Below are positions 45,849 to 52,385 of a stretch of 52,385 bases of DNA, piece after piece. Below the pieces are notes generated by a model that was not told where the DNA came from, searched no databases, and worked only from the letters and a program-made list of their open reading frames with translations. The stretch comes from Rozella allomycis CSF55. Lineage: Eukaryota > Rozellomycota. Position numbers and translations under genes: made by a program. The DNA is taken from positions 1 through 52,385 of the forward strand of contig KE560603.1 in the NCBI GenBank assembly GCA_000442015.1. The letters run 5' to 3'. Within the stretch, counting starts at the first letter, position 1; every line of letters begins with the position of its first letter.

Positions 45849-46903
45849 ATGCATGAATACTCTAACTTACGCCGAAATTCATTACCGATTATACCCGATT
45901 GTTTACGAAACGACCAAGAGATTTCAAGGCCAAGCCCACAAGACCCAAAATTACAAGCCGCCAACCACGTTGTTGAATCAACACAATCGCAATTCTGTGA
46001 CACTTGTGATCTTGCGACTAGTGTATTTTCAAGGAAAAACGAAAAAGAAGGAAAGAAGTTTAAAAAGCTAATTGCTTCCAATTCTCCTCCGTGTTGTTTA
46101 AAATGCTACCCTTTGATTAGGATAATGAAACAAAATGCATACATAGTTGCAGAAATTGAAGCGGAAATAGAAGACGTAAGAAACAAGACTCGGGGAGGAG
46201 AAGTTAGGAATACAACGATAAGTAGGTTTTGTAAATTCCATGAAAATAGAGCGCTATGCATCTTTGATACTAAGTATGTGGGAGCCACAACTGGAGAAAT
46301 GTCCAGAATCTATTCATAATCTTTGTTCCTTCATGAAATGTATGGTATCAAAATTTAAGAGCTGCTTCATTACGCTTACACATACAATTTTATTGCTTCT
46401 TAGACTAAAAATGATTGACCCAGAATACGATTACATGGATGGATGTTCTCAACGTCTCTTTTTTATAATTCATGTTATATCTATAAAATACTTAATTTTC
46501 CCCTTTCACACGCCTCAATTCTTTGCGTCCTTCGATTTGTTCACCAGGGAAGAAATAGTTGAGATGGAAAAAGATCTTCTCGTGGCTCTGAATTTTAGAA
46601 TCAGTGTTTCATTTTCTGAATTATCGCAATTCTTGATTTCATTCTTTATTTCAGATTGCCTTGTTCCTGACTCGAGCCCAATTTTGGACGATGTTTTTGA
46701 ATTTGCATTACGAAGAACATGTACTTCTGAGGATTCAGTAGTTCCACAATAAAAAATAGAGTAGATTATTCTTTAAATATGTTAAATTTATTGATATTCA
46801 GCAAAAAGTATTTTCTTTTGCCAGGCCAGTGACCTTGGAGCTGGATGAGCCAAGGGCTTTGGTGATTGAACCGAATTATTTTTTAAATTATTTAGATTCC
46901 TGA
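45849..46903 (+). CDS. Cyclin-box protein (Pho80/Pcl-like), longer form
   Basis: The protein starts MHEYSNLRRNSLPIIPDCLR, has a Cys-containing N-terminal region (FCDTCDLA, CCLKCYP) and then a cyclin box: SIHNLCSFMKCMVSKFKSCF, RLFFIIHVISIKYLIFPFHT, FFASFDLFTREEIVEMEKDL. The first intron is 46222-46249 (28 nt). Unspliced, the frame ends at TAA 46752. However 46814-46903 is an open, coding-looking stretch (FARPVTLELDEPRALVIEPN) that joins in frame if GTAG...TTCAG (46750 region, 64 nt) is removed, giving 320 residues. The first end is certain, the second inferred. Confidence 0.65.
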
Positions 46904-46920
46904 TGACAAAAATTAAATAT

Positions 46921-46938
46921 AATTACGCATGCGTAATT
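46921..46938. repeat. 18-base perfect palindrome at the Myb stop codon
   Basis: AATTACGCATGCGTAATT is identical to its reverse complement. It covers the last codons and stop of the Myb gene. It could be chance, a factor-binding site or a short transcript-end hairpin. Confidence 0.6.
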
Positions 46939-47627
46939 GATCCATGAATTAATGAAGACACAGACAATAGGTGCAATGGATCCAGATTTCCTTTAGCTTC
47001 TTCAAGTAACTGGTCGAGTTCATATGCAGTCAATATTCTGTTCTCATGATTGTTTGAAACGGTAGCATTTTCATCGTTAGATATACTGAAACTAATTGTT
47101 GACATTAGTGGATGGGTTGATTGCGCGACTAATTTCCGTTGTTTTCTTAAAGATTTTTGCATCATTGAATTCCAATGATTTTTAATGGCATTGTCAGTTC
47201 TTTGGTAAAACTACATGGTGATTATACCTTCCAGGCATGTAAGAGGCAATCTCAGCCCATCGGTTACCTAGCCTTTGATGTAAGTTAATTAATAATTCTT
47301 CTTCCTCGGTTGTAAATGGTCCTATAAATAAATAAAGTCGGTTTTGTGTACCCTTTTTTATCTTAGGATCTAAATGATTATGCCATCGTTCGCGGCACTG
47401 TTTCCCGTTGCGATAACCAAAAGCCATTGATATTTTATTCCAATGCCTGGGACCATATTTATGTACCAATTCAGTTAAGAGGTCATCTTCCTTGATTGTT
47501 TGTTATGAAACGGGATTACCGTTGCGGTCCAGGATCCTTTGACGGATCTGTTTTTAATATCTTTTCCATCGATTAACACGTTGTAATTGACTAGATTAGA
47601 TGGTGTTCTGGGTGGACTTATTGTCAT
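46923..47627 (-). CDS. Myb R2R3 DNA-binding protein
   Basis: A 205-residue protein from four exons (introns of 29, 30 and 28 nt). Two Myb repeats match c-Myb R2 and R3: GSWTATEDDLLTELVHKYGP, NGKQCRERWHNHLDPKIKKG, then [40 protein letters not shown]. The regularly spaced Trp residues and the KQCRERW and NAIKNHW recognition helices that bind AACNG sites are intact. The short Asn/Ser-rich C-terminus has no further domain. It is a nuclear transcription factor whose targets cannot be inferred. The stop codon lies within an 18-base perfect palindrome. Confidence 0.93.
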
Positions 47628-47774
47628 CGGAGTTGATGTTGTTATTACAAGGGATTTATTATTTGTTTATAAAATTAATGGGGACAGCGTATCTTGATTT
47701 GGTGTAATTGTTGTAAAAATGAGTTGTGAAACGTGACATTTGTAACTTGAAATTTCACAAATAAAAATTTGGAC

Positions 47775-50161
47775 ATGGCACCAAAGAAAGGCAACAAAGA
47801 AGCGGCCCAAGTTGCCGATAATAATGAAATTAGACAAGCAGTAGTTATTGCGGATACCTTTGATACGATGTTCATGCCTTTAACGCTACATAGACCTAGA
47901 GTAACTTGTTGTGGAGGTTTGGAATAGTGTTTGATGCCATTATGTAATGTACCAATAATCGAATATACTCTTGAAGCACTTTCCAGTGCTGGAATACAGG
48001 AAATATTTATTTATTGTAGATCGCACATAGAAATGATAAAGTCATACTTACAGTAAAAAGGTTTTTGCGAACGAGACAGGTCGTCAAAATGGAGTCAACA
48101 AAATGCAATAAAAATCGACATCCTCATCTCAAATAGACTGCGCTCTGTTGGGGATGCTTTAAGAGATTTGGTAAGTTGATAAAATGGAAAGACAAAAGGA
48201 TTCTAGAGGGTTAATAATTGCAGATAAAAATCCATTTTTATTAGTTCATGGCGACCTTGTAACAAACTTACAGCTAGGAAAAATATTTGATGAGGAAAGG
48301 TAATAAGTCTTAATGGAAGAAATGAAGTGCCAAGATGAAAAAGGACCCCAATTGCATAATGACTATGATAACCATCCCAGCATTGTCTACGCATCCTTTA
48401 AGATCCTTTAATGATTCGGCAGTGTTTGGATACGATTCAAAATCCAATCACTTGATTTTTTACGAGCCCATTAAAATGAACACAAAGAGAATCACATTTA
48501 ATGGTGAATCTTTGGCTAAACACCCATCTTGTAGAGTTAGATTTGATTTACTTGATTGTCAAATTGATATTTGTTCAAACGAAGTAAATGTATAGTAAAA
48601 TTAGTAAATAAGGTTTTGGCTCTTTTGACTGAAAATTTTGATTATGGGGATATTAGAAAGGATTTTGTCCGGGGTGTTCTTCATTCAGAAATTCTTGGAC
48701 ATTCAATTGCGATCCACATTGCAGAAGAAGGATATGCTACAAGAGTTCGTTCTAGCAGACTTTATGATTCTATCAGGTAATGTTATTGATTAGTTTTGAT
48801 GTAGCCGTGATTTAATTCAGCGATGGGCCTTTCCTGTTGTACCGGATTTGAATCTATTTGGGAAAACCTCTTATTCATTTAAAAGACCATTTGTTTATCT
48901 TGAAAATGATATTTTTCTAGCAAGGTAAATATAGTTAATCGATTGTAACAAGAACTAGTGTAGTGCAGCGTGGGTCGATGATTGGTTCAGGTACTCGTCT
49001 TGGAGAAGAAACTGTTATAAAAGAATCTGTTCTTGGCAGAAATTGTATGATTGATAGAAATTGCAGCTTGAATTCAAGTTATTTGTTAGAAAATATTCAA
49101 GTTGGAAAATTTTGTTCAATTGAAAGTTCGATAATTGGTTCCAACGTTATAATTAAAGATAATGTTACAATATCACGCGGTTGTTTGATTGGAGATAATG
49201 TTATTCTTGGGGCAGGGGTTACGCTAGCCCCATTTACGAAAATTTCAAGTATCCCGATTAAAGATTTAAATGAAGAATTTGTAAGCATGAAAATAACTGA
49301 CCAGTATTCTTAGTATTTCTTTTAATAAAGTTTTGATGAAAATAGTTTTGATCAAGAAATTGTTGGATTAGACGGGAAAGGATTTTCATGGGAAAAAGAT
49401 TCTTCAATTAAAGAAGACTCTGAAGCTGGAAGCATTGAAGATGAAGAAGTTAATTTTAATTCGATTGGATTCGAATCTACAAAGAAAGTTGAAGAAAGTG
49501 ATTCAGAAACTGAAGATGAATTTTACGATGATGACGATGATTTTGAAGAAGGTATCTTTTACAAAATAATCTCATCAAAGATGTTATAAAATCATTTAAA
49601 AATAAAATACAAGATCTAATTAAGATCGCTATTGAGAATGGGCATGATCCACAGCACGTGGCTGTTGAATTGCAAGCATGTAAATTGGCAACTGACGCAA
49701 AGCAAAATCAACTTTTAACATCGTTTTATGATTGTCTAGACGCCATAATATTCACTCTTGTTCAGCTGATTGATGTTAATCCACAGCCAAGTGCTTTATC
49801 TTCTTCTGTGAAGTCTATTTTCTCAAAATGGGCACCATTAATTATTCGATTCACTGCTTCTGCTTCTGACTCCCACAGTCTTATCGACATTATCATGGTA
49901 TCGCATATATTTTTTCCAAATATTTAGAAACATTTCAATGATAGGAAACTAATAAAGTCGTTCTGGATCGCTATTTACACTTTATACGAAAATGACGCTT
50001 TGAATGAAAATATTGTTCTTGAATGGTACAATGATGATAAATGGAGCCATGTGGATGCTTCCGCTGTAGCGGCAAGAAATGAACTGTCCAAGTTTGTTGA
50101 TTGGCTAGAAAACGCTTCCGAGGAAGAATCTGAAGATGACGATGACGATGACGATGAATAA
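47775..50161 (+). CDS. GCD6: Translation initiation factor eIF2B, epsilon subunit
   Basis: Eleven exons (ten introns of 27-30 nt) encode 701 residues. An N-terminal nucleotidyltransferase-like domain (QAVVIADTFDTMFMPLTLHR, NVPIIEYTLEALSSAGIQEI) is followed by a left-handed beta-helix of I-patch hexapeptides (MIGSGTRLGEETVIKESVLG, NVIIKDNVTISRGCLIGDNV). An acidic linker (SDSETEDEFYDDDDDFEEG) leads to the C-terminal W2/HEAT catalytic domain, ending in acidic-aromatic boxes (WLENASEEESEDDDD). CQIDICSNEV and NFDYGDIRKDFVRGVL match Gcd6 closely. It is the catalytic GEF subunit that recycles eIF2-GDP and the target of eIF2-alpha phosphorylation. Confidence 0.95.
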
Positions 50162-50216
50162 ATTAAATTTACATCCTTTACTTTGCATATTTATTTGTTT
50201 CCTTGACAACCCTGAC

Positions 50217-51176
50217 ATGCCTACAATTTCAGACGACAACTTTTTTGCAGACGACGAAAGTACTATTTGTTCCACCACCGATTCATTAAGAGATACCGTT
50301 AATTATTTCAAAGCCAACTATCCAACACATGTAGAAATAGTTCAATCAAAAAACGGCAAAGGTAGATCCAAAAAATCAGTGTCATTGAACAGTTTCGCCA
50401 AAATAGAAGAATTAGCAAAGGCAGACATTGAAAATACTCAAAATGCTTATAACAGTTTTCTACAAAGACACCATAGCAAAAAACCTGTACCAATAGAGTC
50501 ATTCGCTATAGAAAAATCACAAAAACATAATAATTCGATTAAAAGAAATGGAAATGAACCAATCTCAGAAAATTTATCTAATGCCTTAAGCCAATTGTCT
50601 CTCGACCAAAAAGAAGCAACTCAGGAAGAATGGTTACGTAAAAAGGCTAAAGAGCTAGCCAGAAAGAAATTCGCAGAGAGAAAAAAAGCAAAATTAGAAC
50701 AACAGTCTACAGAAAATAATTTAAAAAAGAGAAAAGAACAATGCGATAAATCCTTCTCCCAATGGCTTGAAAAGAAAAATAAATCAGGATACATTGATCC
50801 AGTTAATACTTTCGCAGTTCACAAGAAGGATTGGATAAGTGAACGCTCAAAAACAGATAAACTGAAAAAAGAAAAATGTGCCGCGAACAATGTGATTGAG
50901 GCAATGCGAAAATATTCAACTGGTGGTTTGAATGCATTAACCTTTATCAATAAAACGAAGAGTATCACGAAAACAAAGTTTACAAGGAAAGAAAGATCTC
51001 GAAAAGAATTCAATGAGTCTTGTATTGTTGACACGGACTCACCTATTTGCCCCCCTAGTCTTTGGCGTGATAGACAAAGACTGACTACCCAACTGCCAGA
51101 ATATTGCAAAAAATACCCTTATCTTGTTCCAAATGCGAATTGCGATAATTATGTTCCTATAAATAAAAGTGGCTGA
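50217..51176 (+). CDS. Coiled-coil protein, CCDC34-like
   Basis: An intronless 319-residue, Lys/Glu/Ser-rich protein. The centre is a long charged helix (EEWLRKKAKELARKKFAERK) followed by CDKSFSQWLEKKNKSGYIDP, a pattern recalling the CCDC34 domain, in which EEWLxxK helices alternate with (A/S)FxxWLxxK. The C-terminus has a distinct Pro/Trp motif (PPSLWRDRQRL) and a YVP ending. I start at MPTISDDNFF because the open codons upstream overlap the eIF2B-epsilon stop and encode a TM-repeat artefact. CCDC34 relatives are flagellar; that role is inference. It begins 55 bases after the eIF2B-epsilon stop. Confidence 0.6.
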   Translation: MPTISDDNFFADDESTICSTTDSLRDTVNYFKANYPTHVEIVQSKNGKGRSKKSVSLNSFAKIEELAKADIENTQNAYNSFLQRHHSKKPVPIESFAIEKSQKHNNSIKRNGNEPISENLSNALSQLSLDQKEATQEEWLRKKAKELARKKFAERKKAKLEQQSTENNLKKRKEQCDKSFSQWLEKKNKSGYIDPVNTFAVHKKDWISERSKTDKLKKEKCAANNVIEAMRKYSTGGLNALTFINKTKSITKTKFTRKERSRKEFNESCIVDTDSPICPPSLWRDRQRLTTQLPEYCKKYPYLVPNANCDNYVPINKSG

Positions 51177-51211
51177 ATTTAGGATATTTCTAATTTACAG
51201 GTTTACTGGAT

Positions 51212-51808
51212 ATGACTAATCCTCCTTTCCCAACAGAGTTTTACGAAATCATAAAAACCAAATGGCCTGAAGACGGCGAACATATTTTGGCAAGTTACGA
51301 TGGCGATGGAATCTGGGTTTATCAAGCTTACTGTGACAAAATAGCTGATTACGCTCTACAAAATCAAAAATTTTCTGGATGCGATGATTTTAAGTTATCC
51401 CGCATGTCTTGGATAAAGACAAATTTTCTTTGGATGCAATACAGATCTGGATGGTGCACAAAGCCGAACCAAGAGAGATGCTTAGCTATAAAGTTAAAAA
51501 GGAGTTTCTTTGATCACATAATTACAAACGCTGTAAGTTCTAGAGCTTTAAATCCGCAGAGAGAAGGGAAGAAGGATGAAATCGTGCGCCTTCAATGGGA
51601 TCCAGACCATGATCCAGAAGGGTCTCCGTTAACAAGAAAAGCTATACAGCTCGGACTCAGAGGAAACTGTTTAAAAGAATACGCTGAAGGGGGGTACATT
51701 ATCGAAATCTTTGACATGACCCCGTTTGTCAAATCACAAAGACAATACGCGATTGCCAAAGAATATAGATCTCTGAGAGTACCAGCAGAGAAAGTCATAA
51801 TAAGATGA
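51212..51808 (+). CDS. DUF4291 family protein
   Basis: A single-exon 198-residue protein with the DUF4291 core: SYDGDGIWVYQAYCDKIADY, then SRMSWIKTNFLWMQYRSGWC and NQERCLAIKLKRSFFDHIIT. Later come VRLQWDPDHDPEGSPLTRKA and a C-terminal LRGNCLKEYAEGG segment. The WIK...FLWMxYRSGW block is the hallmark. The family is common in bacteria and scattered in fungi and has no established biochemical function; the conserved Trp/Tyr/Arg residues suggest a nucleic-acid or nucleotide pocket. It has no intron, consistent with but not proof of past transfer. Confidence 0.85.
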   Translation: MTNPPFPTEFYEIIKTKWPEDGEHILASYDGDGIWVYQAYCDKIADYALQNQKFSGCDDFKLSRMSWIKTNFLWMQYRSGWCTKPNQERCLAIKLKRSFFDHIITNAVSSRALNPQREGKKDEIVRLQWDPDHDPEGSPLTRKAIQLGLRGNCLKEYAEGGYIIEIFDMTPFVKSQRQYAIAKEYRSLRVPAEKVIIR

Positions 51809-52385
51809 TTAAGATATTGAGTAACTACAAAGATGAATAAATATTGAACAAATGTACCCGCCTTTTCATATCTCTTCAGCAGTGAGTTATGACTTATGAG
51901 GACAGTCATCTGTAAACAATTTTCTTGTTCGGTGTAAAAATAGAGTCCTTAATGAGAACAATAAACATGAGTAAAAAAGTCCTCATCGGCTTAAACAGCA
52001 AAAGTCATCAAACATAACTTCAAACTATAATTCAAAGTCGTTGTTCACTCCGACATAGACATTTATGCCTCCGATAAAAGTTTGAAATTTCTAATGCTTT
52101 CGAGGAAAAATAGATGCTGTTGATAATATTTCACAAAAAGAGAAACATATCTTTCATGTGCACTAAATGTCTAAATGATGCTGTCCGCATATTGTCACAA
52201 AAGAGATTCATTGGCCTATGCAAAGGTTTCCTTATATAACTTAAATCTTAATCCTCGTGTCATAAGCTTAATGCAATGTACAACCCGTGATCGTTATTGC
52301 CCTTCATATTTCCAATCATAGTTACGAATCCCAAATGTTAACTTCGACTAGCGGTTGTACTCGCTTCGCTCGCATTAAAAAACTG
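51809..52385. other. Terminal intergenic region, no gene seen
   Basis: No frame with splice signals or recognisable motifs is present on either strand. A short palindromic pair ATGACT...AGTCAT lies near 51889. The scaffold ends in CGCTTCGCTCGC, a GC-rich motif unlike its surroundings that may mark a repeat at which the assembly stopped. Confidence 0.4.

Noticed and set aside
50136-50216. Upstream extension of the CCDC34-like protein (MTMTMTM...)
   Set aside because: It is the GAT/GAC repeat at the end of eIF2B-epsilon read in another frame; the later ATG at 50217 is a better start.
52340-52385. Possible tRNA or repeat end at the right edge
   Set aside because: There is no cloverleaf and no matching B-box; only a GC-rich short motif is visible.

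Overview
The window looks like compact nuclear DNA from a flagellated, early-diverging fungus (Cryptomycota/Rozella-like, or a chytrid or aphelid). It is AT-rich, with genes often less than 100 bases apart and about 120 introns of only 22-37 nt (mostly 26-30 nt, GTAA...TAG/AAG). Ciliary genes (inner-arm dynein heavy chain DNAH2, outer-arm docking protein ODAD3, CCDC34-like and multi-EF-hand proteins) sit beside fungal-type genes (a PH-CRIB-kinase PAK of the Cla4 type, Pho80/Pcl-like cyclins, a beta-tubulin with Phe at position 200). The genus is inference. I rebuilt every gene by hand from splice signals and conserved motifs; each spliced length is a whole number of codons except the dynein, whose 2-base excess matches one extra GA in a microsatellite.

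Layout: 1-344 holds two small minus-strand genes for putative secreted proteins. 852-15852 (minus) is a complete DNAH2 gene. 15919-18839 (minus) is a multi-EF-hand protein. Then follow an aspartate/glutamate carrier (+), Cla4-type PAK (-), Pcl-like cyclin (-), gamma-tubulin complex protein 4 (-), p24 cargo receptor Erv25 (+), SmF (-), tRNA-Pro (-), endosomal Na+/H+ exchanger (+), a U3-like snoRNA (+), ODAD3 (-), beta-tubulin (-), cofactor-independent phosphoglycerate mutase (-), Mad2 (+), a calponin/transgelin protein (-), a 55-aa membrane protein (-), TSPO (+), a type I membrane protein (-), TAN1/THUMPD1 (-), SAC1 (+), mitochondrial uS7 (+), a DJ-1/Hsp31-like protein (-), an Oca6-like phosphatase homologue (+), an unknown protein (+), a 7TM-RGS protein (+), a second cyclin (+), a Myb R2R3 factor (-), eIF2B-epsilon (+), a CCDC34-like protein (+) and a DUF4291 protein (+). 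The last ~580 bases hold nothing I can name. I saw no transposon, virus-like element or CRISPR array.

The most unusual feature is in the dynein gene. At eight of its 18 intron positions, two or three complete ~29-nt introns lie directly head to tail with no exon between them (AG|GTAA...AG|GTAA...AG|G). Each internal joint is a zero-length exon, that is, a potential recursive-splicing point, and it also recreates the AG|GT site into which a new intron could insert. No other gene in the window shows full stacks. A second splicing oddity is three introns that fit best with a TG instead of an AG 3' end.

The sequence is a scaffold. Two single-N joins (3298 and 43904) are each flanked by two slightly different copies of the same sequence, as expected when the two haplotypes of a heterozygous or mixed sample are both kept at a contig join. 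The functional themes are cilium and microtubule genes (DNAH2, ODAD3, GCP4, beta-tubulin, CCDC34-like), membrane traffic and lipids (Erv25, NHX, SAC1, TSPO), mitosis and signalling (Mad2, PAK, cyclins, 7TM-RGS) and RNA/translation (SmF, U3, tRNA, TAN1, uS7m, eIF2B-epsilon). These are neighbours, not an operon.
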